The notes under the pieces were generated by a model, which was given only the letters and a program-made list of their open reading frames with translations, did no database searches and was not told the origin of the DNA. A stretch of DNA of 64,000 nt, taken from Pardosa pseudoannulata (lineage: Eukaryota > Arthropoda > Arachnida > Araneae > Lycosidae). Shown here in pieces: positions 43,566 to 56,184 of this stretch (position 1 is the stretch's first letter; the number at the start of each line of letters is the position of its first letter). The translations under genes and the position numbers were made by a program. The stretch is taken from contig CM063506.1 in the NCBI GenBank assembly GCA_032207245.1, positions 45,310,756-45,374,755 of the forward strand, in the 5' to 3' direction.

Positions 43566-44489
43566 CATATAAATGATTTTCTATTAGTGCTAATACACTA
43601 TTTCTTATTTTCGTTTGCTTTTGAACTACGTGGTGCAGCACCTAGTACAAACCAGAATAATAGGAAATCAACTTATCTTTGAATATATTTAATAATATTT
43701 TTATCTCGTATAAAGATATGAAAGATTTAATTGTTTATCTAATTTTGCTAGGGTGTTTAACCGCACATATGGACCGATATATGTATAATTAGACTTCTGA
43801 TCTAGCAATTTATTTTGTTGTTCTGCTGCATTACATGTTCGATAATTCGACAAAATACTTAATGGAAAAAAAATAATGGTTTCTTTTGTTCTAATTAAAT
43901 TTATACGTATACAGATTATCTGAAGTTTTAGTTAAAATTTTAGAAATATGCTTTAAGTCCACTGTTCCATTAAAGGAGTCGGTCAGCAACCTAGAAAAAT
44001 TAACAAATAATAATACCTAATTCTGTAGACTTAGGTGCCAAATTTGTCTACAGCGCACCCTTGGGTATCATCAAAAGGACAATTTCGGTTTTTTTGTAAA
44101 ATGTGGATATTCAATTTTGTGACGAAAACCTTTAAAGTTTTTACTGTATTCATAACGACCTGCTGTTGGAAGATGTTCTCAGCTGTAACAGCTATTAAAA
44201 ACAAATATCGCTCTAGGCTCGAAATAGAAGCTAATTTAACGTATTGCGGTGACATCGTTAGAGCCAAGGAAGGTTAGAGTAGTTTTAAATCGAGAGCAAG
44301 AAACTCTACATTAATTTCTATTAAATAGGATCATTCCATAATGACAAACATAACATTTACTGTAAGTGAAGTCTATAATTTTACTTTTAAATCTACATAT
44401 TTGAGGTTCGTTTTGGTGTTTAAATGTTGTAATAGTTTCAAAAATCGCTTATATAAAAAAATCTAATCATATTATTAGACAATATTAAA

Positions 44490-45100
44490 TTGTCATGAAA
44501 GCTTTTTTTTCAATAAATTGAAAAATTCATGGATCCGCTAAACTAGTTAAAAAATGCATTAATTGTTTAATTTCTGAATTTTAATTTTGGCTAATTCTGG
44601 AGTTTGGTATTTATGTATTTCATTGACCCTATTGCCAAGTAAATTTGTTCACCAAGCTAATTGGGGAAATGTATATTATTCTGGGTTTTTTCAATTGTAG
44701 ATTAAAATATAATATAATAATTATTTTTTTTAATAAAAATAGTTAATATTTTTACAAAAACATAAGTTATTCTAGTATTGTATATAAACATAATTATATT
44801 CATTTTCATGTCACATAAAAAAAAAGTATGAATTCATTAACAAAATTTTATTAAAAATGTAAATTACTTATTTGTAATTACAACATGTTTATTTTTATGT
44901 CGTGAGTTTTACATTGTACTGAAATGTACATTTATAGTTATTTTTTTTTAATAAAATTTTCTTTTTCTTCAGCAATTTTTTATTTGTAGATACACATCAG
45001 AATTTTATGTGCATATTTCAAAAAGCATTAAATCATGGAAAATTATGTAAATCATAAAATCATGAAAATCATTAATTTATAGATTTTTATTTGAATATGT
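44490..45100 (+). repeat. R0 repeat copy 4, strongly decayed
   Basis: TTCATGGATCCGCTAAACTA, GAGTTTGGTATTTATGTATT and GACCCTATTGCCAAGTAAAT keep the order of the other R0 copies, with many deletions and a drift toward A/T. Confidence 0.75.
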
Positions 45101-45482
45101 GAGTTGTGAAACAAAATTTTTAACATTTTTTGTATTTGACGCTAAAAATTTTAGAGTTTAAATAAATAGAAAATTAAAATCTCGATGTAATCAAAAAAAT
45201 AGCTTTTTTTTTCAATGTTTAACCAACATTTGTCACTTTTTCACCTTTTTGAAAGTAAATATGTATATAAACAAATATATAAATAGAAATAATAAAATAA
45301 ATCATAAATTTTTTGTAAACGAAAAGAAAATATATCTTTTAGTGGATAAATTTATAATAGTATCGTAAATAGGAAAAATCAAATAGAAATAGTATATAGT
45401 TTTAATTTTTTAGAATTATGTTATATATAAACATTTTCACATTATAAAAAAATGAAAAGAGCAATCATAAAACTAATAATGT

Positions 45483-45632
45483 AAAAACTAGTTTTTATTT
45501 GTCTAAATTTTTCCAGAATCTATGTAGTAGACAAGAACATTCGGCTTCGTTTTCCTGTATATACCGTTATTTTTGTACCCACAAACAAACCATGTTGTTA
45601 AACTAACCCGTACGTGTCCCACACACAATGTG
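45483..45632 (-). mobile_element. TTAA-type MITE, shortened copy 3
   Basis: Inverted relative to 30473-30957: TAGTAGACAAGAACATTCGG, CCTGTATATACCGTTATTTT, then CACACACAATGTG and TTAA (45633-45636). The other end and one GTACTAGTACG motif are deleted. Confidence 0.7.
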
Positions 45633-46038
45633 TTAAATAGTAACTAACAAAAGACATTAAAACTAGTATGACTGACGTAATAACCTTAAATCTGGTGTGA
45701 CGTGGCGTCACTAACGCAACATGCAACTATACAAATAACCAACAGCCTTAAGTGATAACAAATAAAGGACACGCTTGCTAAGTCCTATTATTTATTTATT
45801 TATTTATTTATTATGGTTAATTTATTTTATTAACCCTTAATAAAATAACTTTCCATTTAGCTATACACAACAAATTTCGCTTCAATATGCATATGTATGG
45901 CCACTTATCTCTGCCTAGATATTTAAAAAAATCAGTGTTATAATATCTCATTTTCTCATGTGAGATAATAGTTTATATTAAAAGTAAATGTACAAAATGT
46001 TTAAAAAAAAAAAAAAAACTTAGTTTCCGTTTATATGA

Positions 46039-46049
46039 TGAATTTTATT

Positions 46050-46091
<42 letters not shown>

Positions 46092-46117
46092 TTTTTTTTT
46101 TGTGTGTGTGTGTGTGT
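46039..46117. repeat. (TTTA)n, poly(T) and (TG)n simple repeat
   Basis: Tetranucleotide TTTA tract, then T16 or longer, then TG repeats. A second (TTTA)n lies at 45790-45812. Confidence 0.9.
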
Positions 46118-47583
46118 AAGGTTTACATTTCCATTGAGTGGCTCTACATTAGTATTATTTATTACCTCTTTGTGTTACCGTCAAATAAATATAAATAAAA
46201 TTATATATATCAGGAGTCGGCAACCTATGATTCGCAAATCACCAAGAACCCATTTGATAATTTCAAAGGGCTCTCTTGAATTCCGAAAATAAAGTATAAT
46301 ATTTAAAAATAAACATTTATTCCGCGGAACACACTTTGAAAAACCCTACTTCAAATCATAAGTAATTCGTGACTTTCTTAGTATCTTCTTGCAGCTTGAA
46401 GACCACTTACCAATTTGCAAGCTAGTTAAAAATTTATTGAAATGATCAAGTGGAGGTAATTTTCTTACAAAATATTTCCACAGTAGTTAAGGTTAACTTT
46501 CTGAAAATTCAGATGTTTGTATTCGTCTTAAGATTACTAACTTATAATAAGCTAACTAAACTGAAGTTCAACGTCAAAGATAACTTTGAAATCGAAGAAA
46601 CTTTTATAAAAAGTGTTAAAAAAATTGTTTGTTTATATAGCATTTATAATTTTATTTTATTTTTTTTTCTCACATTTCATTCTTGTGTTTGTTTCTTGTG
46701 TTTTGTTATATTTGCTATCCTTATTTTAAAAAATCATCAAACGTTTCTGACCCGTAAAGTTTTTCTTTATACCCTCGTTTTGTTTGATTTTGACCAGCAG
46801 CCAAAAAACACCTACTGATCACTGCATTATACAGTGACACTCTTTAATGCTTAATTAATTCGTACTTTAAAAAAATAGCAAAATTTTGCGAATTTAGTAA
46901 CCTGCAATATCTAAAATTCTACATATTTTTGTTGATGGACATTTTTGCTATCAAGACTTGTTAGTCATGTTGGATAACGTTTTGTGGCTAATGGACTAGC
47001 GCATCACGTTGTTAATCGTCTGACACAGAAGCACTGCTTCAGATACGAAAGTGAATTGCAAAACAACTCGCTGTCAGTTGAATCATTCATTTCCGTTTGG
47101 GTTAATTTATCTTAATGGTTCTTTTGTCATTGCGGAAGGCTTAATTTTAAAAGGTGAATAAAAGCAATGCGTTGATTGAACCGCATGGAAGCAGTGATTA
47201 TAGTAATCTAATGCTGTATTTATTTTCCTTATAGCTTTTTTTTTTTTTTTCTTTTTTTTTTTTTTTTAAGAAAAGGTTTAAATTATTCTGTATCGTTTGG
47301 TATAGTAGATTGATTGATGATGTCTTGGACAGATCCTGTTTTAAAGAAAACTATTTTTTTTTTTTGCACCCGTTGGTTTATGTATATATAATATTTTAAC
47401 TCAAATCAACTTAATTATAATTGTTTTCTAGACTAAATGTTTGGCCATTCTATTCCTAAAATTACAACCATTTAGCGAAATACCTGTGTTTCTTTTACGG
47501 ATCTTCTAACCTTTTGACGATTTCGCGAACACTAAAATTAATTTCTGCTTAGCTCAGCTATTCGTATATAACTTCTTATGTAG
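46118..47583. other. No gene; hAT-like end fragments
   Basis: 46212-46236 (CAGGAGTCGGCAACCTATG) and 46321-46350 (CCGCGGAACACACTTTGAAA) look like hAT termini without a matched pair. A 122-residue ORF at 46450-46818 is hydrophobic and AT-driven and is not called. Confidence 0.35.
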
Positions 47584-47859
47584 CCTCCACATTATGGCCA
47601 ATTGTTCACCATTTCCTGGTGGTGGCCTTGAACGATGGTTCACGGGTTGCATCCACACTATGGCCCACTAAATGAGCCGAGCACGTGGATTCGTCCATAG
47701 GATCTACTGCGCATCTGGCTGCCTTTGATCTTTGGAGAAAAACCGCCTCCGAAGCCATTGTTCGCCAAGGCTATTTTATCGTCTGCCGCCATCAACCATG
47801 ATAAGCCATACCCCATCCAGACGATGGTAATAGTTTTGCAGTGGGCCATAATGTGGAGG
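47584..47859. mobile_element. GC-richer MITE with 16-bp perfect inverted ends
   Basis: CCTCCACATTATGGCC at 47584-47599 and its exact reverse complement at 47844-47859. A third, internal version (CATCCACACTATGGCCCAC) sits at about 47650. Base composition is near 50% GC, against about 30% around it. The class is unknown and no clear target duplication was found. Confidence 0.8.
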
Positions 47860-48259
47860 GGCTTTTTGCTTAACTTACCTTCCGTCCTCGTTCCCTAAGT
47901 GACTTGTTCTTAACATTCTCATTCACTTGCCCACCACCACCACTACCGAACCAAATGCAAGGCGTTTTGACAACAAAACAACATAGATGGGTTTTCTCCG
48001 TAAATTGTTCTGTATTTTAATCTTCAAATTTTGCTGTTTTCTTTCATGGAATAACGACCGTTTCTTATGGATATAACATTAAAATTTGTAGTAGATATAA
48101 AAAAATCCATTACACGCACGTACGTACATGTGCCTGATATGATTGAGTAACATATATTTAGAATATTCATAATTTTCTTTAATGTTCAAAAAAGGGAAAG
48201 AATTTCAAATCTCAACGATCTCAACTTCCTTTAAAAATGTTGTTATATTTGTGTTTTTA

Positions 48260-48370
48260 TACAATCGAACCTCGTTATCGCAAAAAAACCTTAAAACGAA
48301 GGAAAGCTTTCTCCTTCAGGTTGTATTGGATTATAACAATTACGTCGTTAATACGAACTTGAAGACATTC
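48260..48370 (+). mobile_element. Possible Tigger/pogo terminal fragment
   Basis: CAATCGAACCTCGTTATCGC after TA resembles pogo-type ends. No partner end was identified. Confidence 0.35.
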
Positions 48371-48792
48371 GACAGCATGTAAAAAGAGAGTTCTTTACTA
48401 TAGATTATTTTATAACTAAAAATATTCGGAGAAATGTGTTTTATCTCACGTATTTATTCATTTCAAACGGGTATGCAATTTTGAAAACAGTTTCACTTTC
48501 GCTTAAAGATGGATGGGGAAAGTAACCAGATAACTCATGAAAGTGTCTTTCAAACATGGTTATCATTTCCTAAACCACTCGATAAAACTTTTTATTTATT
48601 CGTTCTTCAGTTTCCCACAACCCTTTATATCCATCCTTCTTAAAGTAGCGATTTTCGACCCTAGTTTCGCGTACCCTAACATTCAAAAGAATAATAACAG
48701 TAGGTTTTACAATTACTAATTGAATTTTGATTGTAATTATAAACAGGGCCATCAAATATTGTAAGAAAATACATAAACATGTTATGTACACA

Positions 48793-48796
<4 letters not shown>

Positions 48797-48838
<42 letters not shown>

Positions 48839-48922
48839 TGCATATATATATATATATATACACACACACGCGCATATATATATATACACACACACACGCA
48901 TATATATATATATACACACACA

Positions 48923-48958
<36 letters not shown>

Positions 48959-48988
48959 TATATATATACACACACACACACACACGTT
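48797..48988. repeat. (TA)n/(CA)n compound microsatellite
   Basis: Alternating blocks of TA and CACACACGCG. Four overlapping ORFs over it are artefacts. Confidence 0.95.
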
Positions 48989-49079
48989 ATATATAATATA
49001 TTCAGAATGAACTCTCTAAATAGTCTGTTAATCCTTAAAATGTTCCTAACATTAATTTAAATTTTTTTTCTATTTTTCC

Positions 49080-49555
49080 TTATTAATACTTAAAAATATT
49101 TTTGAACACTTTAGGGGCATCATTTTGCTGATAAACTGAATACTTTATTTCAGGGGATTATTTTTATTTAAACGTTGAATTTTCTTAAAAATCTGGCAAA
49201 TTTCTAAATATAAATTTAGTTATAATAACTTTAATAAATTCAAAATTTAAAACTATTACCCGGAATTATATTAAGACATATTCTGAGTGTTTGGTAGACA
49301 TTGTTAAGAATCTATACAGGTTTAGAAACATTTTAAAAAATAAGAATTTATTAAAAACAATTTTTAAACACATTGGATTTTATAATATAAAAAAAAAAAG
49401 TTTTCTCATCTTTTACTTATTTCTACTTCGGGCGAATCGTTCTATTTCGGACTTCATTTTCCTCACGGTACAGCTCCATTAAGACTGATGCGCCTGTGGC
49501 AAATGCCACCTTTGCCATGCCCTTGTTACGGCCCTGATTATAAATGTAACACGTT
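49080..49555 (+). repeat. Repeat R3 copy 2
   Basis: Direct copy of 43080-43565; best block ATTATATTAAGACATATTCT and TTTGCCATGCCCTTGTTACG. Confidence 0.65.
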
Positions 49556-50003
49556 ATTTAATTTTATACAATCACCTTGCACTAATTTTCTAGCCTGCCT
49601 CAAAAACTTACCGAATCGTAGAGTTAATTTAAAAACTAATGGTTTTTACTTGTAAAAGAAAAGTTTAATGATTTTAGTTTGTTGATATCGTTTTGAAAAA
49701 GTATATGAAACTTTATCATTTTGACGATGTTTAAATTTTAAATATAGTGTTTATCTAATTTATTTTTAAGAGATTTTTTTTATATCGATGTTCCCAACCT
49801 GAGTACACTGAAATAGTATGATCTATAGTGGAAACTTAGTAAGCCTGTTTTTAATGGATAAGAACTGCAGGCTTAAAGATCTCCCAGATAAAATTGTATG
49901 AGTATGCATGACAGATAAGTTAAACACTATCAAGGTAATGAACACGTGATTCATATTTGATATTTTTTTTTATTTGTCACTTCTTCTATTCCTATACCAC
50001 AAT

Positions 50004-50006
<3 letters not shown>

Positions 50007-50088
<82 letters not shown>
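50007..50088. repeat. (TA)n microsatellite
   Basis: Uninterrupted TA repeat of about 80 bp. Confidence 0.95.
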
Positions 50089-50091
<3 letters not shown>

Positions 50092-50846
50092 GCATACATG
50101 CCATAGAAATAAAAAAAACTAGAAGTAGAATATAAAATTATTTAAAAAAGAACCTGTTATATATTACAATAAAAAAGGATTGGAATAGATACTGTTTGCT
50201 TATACCTTTGGAGAATTGGCATACTAATTTGGGCTTAAAACGTTTTTTGCGTGCTTGCGTGTGACACACATATCATATATACGTACAAGGTTTAATATTG
50301 TGGATAATATTAAGAGATATTTCGCTACTTTTGTATGGGCAGAGGTAGGGGGCATTTGCCATTTAAAATTTTGTTCTCCAAAATCGCCATTAATTACTGT
50401 GTCTTGGAGTCTGAATTATCATAGCATGTATAATTTTTTTCTTCACGTTGAGTATTTAAACATAAAGTCGTGTACACATAAAACAAAATTAGAGCATAAA
50501 ATTTAAGAGTTTTTGCTTCTATTTGTAAAGATTTAAAGAAACTTTTTTTTTTTTGTTTGTTTGATACTAACACCCGCATTACAAACGACTAATTTTGTCA
50601 ATCAATTTATTTTGTTGACAAGTAATACAGGAAAATTACATTTGATATAGCTCTTAAACCTCTAACTAAATTTTTAACCGGGTGTTATGTGTAGATTATT
50701 TTTAATTTAAGTAAGATGTTTAATTTAAAAATAGTAACGAGTAAACATCTTCTTATGTGTTTTATTTTATTATTTTTCTATCAAAGGTAATAAACTAAAT
50801 GTGAATTCAAATTATTTCAGGGTCTTAAATCGAAAGTAACTATATA

Positions 50847-51597
50847 CATGGTTTCCGCGCACTTGGAAAGTCAGGGAAAGTAATGGAAAATCATGGATTT
50901 AGACAATGGATTAATTTTGTCATGGAAAGTCATGGATCCGCTAAACTACCGATTAAAAAACATGCATTGAATTGTTTAATTCTATTTTTACTTGTCATTT
51001 AGCTGAAGTTACTGAGTTTGGTATTTATGTATTATCCTATTGACCCTATTGCCAAGTAAAATTTGTTCGCCAAGGAAACTCAAAGCAAGAAAGCTTAATG
51101 GGTGGGTAAATGTATATTATTCTGGTTTTTTCTTAAATTGTAGATTAAAATTTTATTAATATAATAATTATTTTTTAATAAAAATTAAGATTTTTGCACA
51201 AAATATAAGTTTATCTCTAGGGATATTGTATATAAACATTATACGGTTATATTTTGCTATTATTCATGGTCACTTAGATAATACCAAAGTACCCTGAATT
51301 CAAATTGGAAACATTTTGATTGAAAAATTGCTATATGATTAAACTTATGTATGTAGATACAACAATTTATTTTTATGTATGAGTTTATTAACACTTATAA
51401 AGTAAGTTTATAGTTTTTTTATGATAAAATTCCTGTAATTTCTCTAAAAGCATATATTTTATTTGTATGTACATCAGAAGTTTTATTCATATATACTTTA
51501 ACGAAAGCTTTTTAAAGTCATGGAAAATGATCTGCTAAATCAGGGAAAGTCATGAAAAGTCATGGATTTGAAAAAATTTATTTTGGCAGATACCCTG
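50847..51597 (+). repeat. R0 repeat copy 3, full length
   Basis: Starts CATGGTTTCCGCGCACTTGG and ends GGCAGATACCCTG. Flanked by TATATA at 50841-50846 and 51598-51603. 751 bp, non-coding, with AAAGTCATGG motifs in the same orientation at both ends. Confidence 0.87.
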
Positions 51598-51689
51598 TAT
51601 ATAACAAAGTTCCTTTCATATTGACACTAAATCTTGTTTTATCGGACTACGTAACGTGGTTACGTTTAATTCTGCTTGGACGATCCAAG

Positions 51690-51810
51690 CTCCTGCGTCG
51701 GGGGTTACTCAGTTTAAAGGTCAAAAATTGAGTCTTTCGTTTTGAAGAGCACCGCTAGGGTGAAAAAACAATTTTTAGTTCATATTGGGTCCTTGTAAAT
51801 TGTAGCTAAG
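51690..51810 (-). repeat. Fragment sharing the SINE-B tail
   Basis: TCTTTCGTTTTGAAGAGCAC and CGCTAGGGTGAAAAAACAA, then GGGTCCTTGTAAATTGTAGC, parallel 54667-54745. Confidence 0.55.
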
Positions 51811-52442
51811 GTAAGTGTGATTCTAATTCAAAAATTTCCGAAAATTTGTGTGACTCTGTTCCGAAAATCGTAAAAAGCAGTCTTCGAAAATTTAGACAGA
51901 ATTTCAGAAACATCTGTTTCTGAAAATTGAAAAGTTTTTTTTAAAACTATCTTCAGCTTCAAATAAAAAATATAAATGAATTTTGAAGATGATCAGAAAG
52001 TTTTATATCTTTTCTCACCCTTTTTTCTTTTTTGACGCTTCCACAAATCTTTTTTTTTTTAACCGAAGAACTGTAATATTATGTTATGTTATTTTCTTTT
52101 TTAAAGCAAAATTTTAAAACTTAAACTTATGTATTCATATTAAGAAATTGATTTTATGTTTTCTAGATAACAACACACATACTGATTGTTTGTATTATTT
52201 TATACACTTATATTTGCAACTCTATAATAAGGTGATATATATTAGAACATATTAATATATTGATATTTGGTAAACGATAAATATACAATATTAAAATTCA
52301 GATATCATCCACCTCTAGTTTGACATCCAGAAATTAACCTTAATATAGTTTTTATTTTAAATTAGTAGCGTATGCTTTTTCAGAAAACTTTGTAGGATGT
52401 TCAGAAAATTTTCTTTCTTTCTTAGAATCACCCATGAGCTAG

Positions 52443-52620
52443 AAACCAACTAGAAAACACCCAGACTTGGGTTCTCACCTCCAGTTGTATAGTTGAACGA
52501 CATTGCGTCGTTCATGAACCCATTTTACGCGCTCTAACTGCTTTAGTAAACACGAGGGTTTTTGATCCGCTCAGACCTTAAAATCGCAACCCTCCAGTTA
52601 ATAAGTTGACTCTTTTTTTT
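52443..52620 (-). mobile_element. SINE-B copy, diverged
   Basis: The reverse complement contains GAGCGCGTAAAATGGGTTCA and CCCTCGTGTTTACTAAAGC, matching the GCACGTAAAATAGGTTCGTG and CCGTGTTCGTTAAAATCG part of the 32391 copy. Confidence 0.55.
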
Positions 52621-52719
52621 CATCTCAGCTACCTCTGCTCACTTCATATAACCAGACATGCTCCGGAGAAATGAGAAATTTTTATAACTCCGGAAACTTC
52701 TCGGATTTCTCCGGAAAAT

Positions 52720-53060
52720 AACAAAACTTTTGAACAGCTTAAAGATTACAATTCAACAATTAAATACAAAGTTTTGCAAAAAATAATACTGAATATTACT
52801 TTTTTCACACATTGAGTAGACACTCTAGAATCCCTGTTAATAGAAAAATGGAAATATTTTAATCGGGGTCAATGTTGCTATGAGAAACACTGTTCTGAAA
52901 AATAAGTTGTTAAAGCTAAAAAAGCTACTTATAAATTTTTGAATGCATAAATTTTAATTTACCTTTTACAACTTATTACTGTGTAAATATTTTAAATTTT
53001 AATTTAGAAACCAATAAGATATGTACTTATGTATAATCTATAATTAGCGTATTAAAATTT
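52720..53060 (+). repeat. Internal fragment of the 36525-37516 hAT family
   Basis: TTTGAACAGC, CAATTAAATACAAAGT, CACTCTAGAATCCCTGTTAA and AATCGGGGTCAATGTTGCTA match 36858-37200. No terminal repeats are present. Confidence 0.75.
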
Positions 53061-53290
53061 CAAACCACGCTATTGCTCCGGACAAGTGCCTGTATGTTGG
53101 CAAATCTGTATAACGTTGTATGTAGTTTTTTTGTTTTTTTTTTTTTAATCGAAAGATTTTATTTAGGGAGATGGATTGCAAAGAAGTTTATCTTCGATAG
53201 TTAAATATTTTGCTTTATGCATTTAATTGCTTTTCTTAGCATGGTTTTAGTACAAATGTATTAAAGGTTCAATAGCTGCATTGTATCTTT

Positions 53291-53334
53291 TACCGAAGTA
53301 GTGCTACCATGCAAATGGTAGCACTACTTCGGTA
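53291..53334. repeat. Perfect hairpin, 20-bp arms, 4-nt loop
   Basis: TACCGAAGTAGTGCTACCAT, loop GCAA, exact reverse complement. A partial third arm (TTACCGAAGTAGTGCTGCAA) follows at about 53359. The loop region forms ATGCAAAT, repeated at 53342-53349. Confidence 0.92.
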
Positions 53335-53903
53335 TGGTACCATGCAAATGGTGCAAATTACCGAAGTAGTGCTGCAAAACAATGGCGTTAAACCATCAAT
53401 TGTCAACCTGCTAATTATTCTCAAGTAGAGGTGATTCGCATGTATTAAGAGGAAATTTTTACTTTATAAGATTTTAGGAGATTACACCTACATTTTTTTC
53501 CAACAACGTTGTAACTCAAATTCAGCCAGTCTTGTTAGCAAAAGTAACGAAATCTGAAATCTCTAAAAAGTAGCAAAAATGAAGAAATTATCACAAAAAT
53601 CTACTATCGATTCTGAGAAAAATAACATAAAATGTAATTCTAGTCCTTTCGTGACTTCATACTTGCTTCCTGCTTCTTTATTACTATATTTTTAGTAGTA
53701 TCAAATTACAAAAGCGGTTTCCCGTTTATCAATGTCATTTGTTTGTTATAACTTATATTCTACCGAAGTTTCAAGTTATCAAAATGTTTAATCTACCCCT
53801 TCTTTTTTTCCACTTATGATGTTCGCTGGGGAATCGTTTTGATGGGGATTTTACAGTTCATTACACGTAATTAATTATAAAAGCAGTTCTGCACTTTCTA
53901 TAT

Positions 53904-54189
53904 ATATGAGCCTTTCAGTGTTCATATATAGAAATCAGTCTAAGATCATATCACACATTGACTAACTCCATTTTTTAAAAATTACAAATATATTATAAAA
54001 GCTCTTAAAAAGTGCCAAGAGTAGCTTATTCACTGACCCAAAAAATTTACCATTAATCCATGCCGATAACTAAAATTGGGGAATATTGGTTTGAATGAAA
54101 ACTGCGTGGCATATTTTGTGCATTGACGTTCCAGTTTATCAATATCCCAAAAATGAAGTTGGTCAGTGTGTGCACTGAACGGCTCATAT
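53904..54189. mobile_element. Short MITE with inverted ATATGAGCC ends
   Basis: ATATGAGCCTTTCAGTGTTC at the left and, reverse complemented, ATATGAGCCGTTCAGTGCAC at the right. About 286 bp, non-coding; flanks are TA-rich, consistent with but not proving a TA target. Confidence 0.65.
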
Positions 54190-54225
54190 GTAGAATCAAA
54201 GAATTTGGGAATTTGCTCTGGAACT

Positions 54226-54362
54226 CTACGATCGATTTTGTGCTACACGACAGCTAGACCATGATCTACTGCCTAAAGCAGATTCCGAACAGCTACAACA
54301 TTCGTCGGTGTATCGGGATTCCAATCTACAAACTCGTTACCGAATGCCATCTTCCGGTGATA
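54226..54362 (-). mobile_element. SINE-A copy, diverged
   Basis: GATCTACTGCCTAAAGCAGA, TTCCGAACAGCTACAACATT and CGGGATTCCAATC in the expected reverse order. Confidence 0.75.
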
Positions 54363-54659
54363 ATTTGGTGTAGGCCATGTGCTTAACTTTTTTTTAACCA
54401 TGCACACTGAATTGATTTTAAATATGATGCCCCCACATGGTAAATATAACTGGAGTTTTCAGGAATTGAACCCAGTGAGGCCACATATATACTGCCTCGC
54501 TGGGTTGACTATCTTGCCTCGATCAACTACGCTACTCTGTTGATAGAAATTGAAATAAATAAATCTTTTAAATATGATGAACAGATAAAGTTTTGTTTGG
54601 AAAGCTCGAATGCCGCTTTGACAAACCAAGCACGATTTGAGCCATACGCTATTTATATT

Positions 54660-54932
54660 AAGGCAAAGAAGTGCACCTTTCGTTTTAACGACCGCTAGGG
54701 TAAAAGTACAACTTTTGCTCAAGTGGGTCCTCGTAATTTAGTAGCAGGGACAAAGCAGAAGACGCATAGGTTTAGGTATTCTTTGAGAACTTGGAGGACA
54801 TTGTGACCACGAACCTATTTTACTTGCCCCAGTCACCTTTAACGAACACGACGGATCTTAGGCCGGTTCCTAACCCGTAACCATCCAGTTACAATATCGT
54901 TCCCTTTGCCGACTGAGATAACACGGCTTGAC
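54660..54932 (-). mobile_element. SINE-B copy
   Basis: Tail GGGTCCTCGTAATTTAGTAG and GGGACAAAGCAGAAGACGC, then CCACGAACCTATTTTACTTG, GAACACGACGGATCTTAGGC, B-box-like GGTTCCTAACCC and head CCTTTGCCGACTGAGATAAC. It is the longest copy of the family here. Confidence 0.75.
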
Positions 54933-55205
54933 AGATAAAATAAAATTCTGAGGTAATCATCATCATCACCTTTATTTCTTTTCATCCCCAGAGATTTAAG
55001 GCCTTCAATTTTGCTCTCCACTCACCCCTGTCTCTTGGGGGGGGGGTAATAAAAAGAAGAAAAATTCATTCTATTTTGTTCAAGTACAATTAGAATGCAC
55101 CTAAAAAAATTGACCAATGCTGACCCTTTGCTTAATATCTGTTGCAAAGAAATCTTATTAGACATAAAATTCAGAAGCTTAAGTCTCAAATCCCCTCGTT
55201 TGTCA

Positions 55206-55241
55206 ATATCTAGTGAATTTCTTTTCTTAATTCACTAGATA
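55206..55241. repeat. Hairpin, 13-bp arms, 9-nt loop
   Basis: TATCTAGTGAATT, loop TCTTTTCTT, AATTCACTAGATA, perfect (55207-55241). Confidence 0.85.
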
Positions 55242-56039
55242 GTACCAAATTTTAATTGCCCTTTGAAAAACCATATCCCCACCTTGACTATTGATTGATT
55301 GTAAATGAGTGTAGTTTCTCTTTCCGTATCACGTGAAGCCCGACAGCAAACTGTTTGTCTTTTAACCGTACGCGGAAATTCTGATATATTTCGTAAAAGA
55401 ATCCATTCGTCGATTGTATTCAGGCGAAATGAGAATTTTCCGCGTATAAGGATGCGACAGTTTTACCATATCCTCGTGCTAGAGCATTAATAACTTGACG
55501 GATTTATCGTCCTTTTTGTTTTGCATGACGAGGGTTCATTTACTTGAAGCCCTTTTTATTGTACGCTGCCTATTCCATTAAAATTTTCTCACATTTGAGA
55601 AATATGAAAATGATCCCCGTCGCTTTTGTTTGCATTGTCAAAATAATAGAATGGATAAATGCTAATGAGGAAGTTAGCCTTGACGCCGTGTAAGATAAGA
55701 TCTCTATCTACCTATTGTTGTACCTTGTCTCGAATTGTCAAATGTTTTAATTTACTTTAATTAATAGTTATTGAATATAAAGTAGTCGGGAAACGGAAGA
55801 ATAGTTAGGCCGTGGAATTGTTAAATTGGAGATGTTTGGGAGACTATGAAAATGAAATGTAACTTTTTTAAAACGAGGATGAATCTATAAATACGTGCGT
55901 AGTTTTCCAAGTTCTGTTTGTTCAGAGAAAAAAATCGTTTTTTTACACACTGCCATCATTTTATCAGTAGTCCTAATCATTTCATCTTTTTATTTTTTTT
56001 ATAAATCGAACAGTGGTCAAATTGTAGATAGCTTCTCTT
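55242..56039. other. No recognised feature
   Basis: A 61-residue ORF (55305-55490) has no recognised domain. Confidence 0.3.
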
Positions 56040-56184
56040 TGGTACCGGAGTTCGCGAGTTCGAGTCCCGCTGATGGCATGGATATTCGTAGCCGTCCGGA
56101 ATCGGCTTTAAGCGGTAGGTCCCGGTCTCATTAGCCCCTGGGTAGCAAAATAGCAGACCGTAGTGCTTGAAACCAAATTAAACC
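56040..56184 (+). mobile_element. SINE-A copy (5'-truncated, well preserved)
   Basis: GAGTTCGCGAGTTCGAGTCC B box and CGGAATCGGCTTTAAGCGG, GTCTCATTAGCCCCTGGGTA, ending AAACCAAATTAAACC. The A-box head is missing. Confidence 0.88.

Noticed and set aside
46450..46818. 122-residue plus ORF
   Set aside because: Phe/Leu/Lys-rich, AT-driven composition, no recognisable motif, no splice or conservation evidence.
48797..48988. Regularly spaced blocks resembling a CRISPR-like array
   Set aside because: It is a compound TA/CA microsatellite in a eukaryotic genome, with no unique spacers.
48570..48996. Cluster of long overlapping ORFs (up to 137 aa)
   Set aside because: Pure TA/CA microsatellite translation, open in several frames on both strands.
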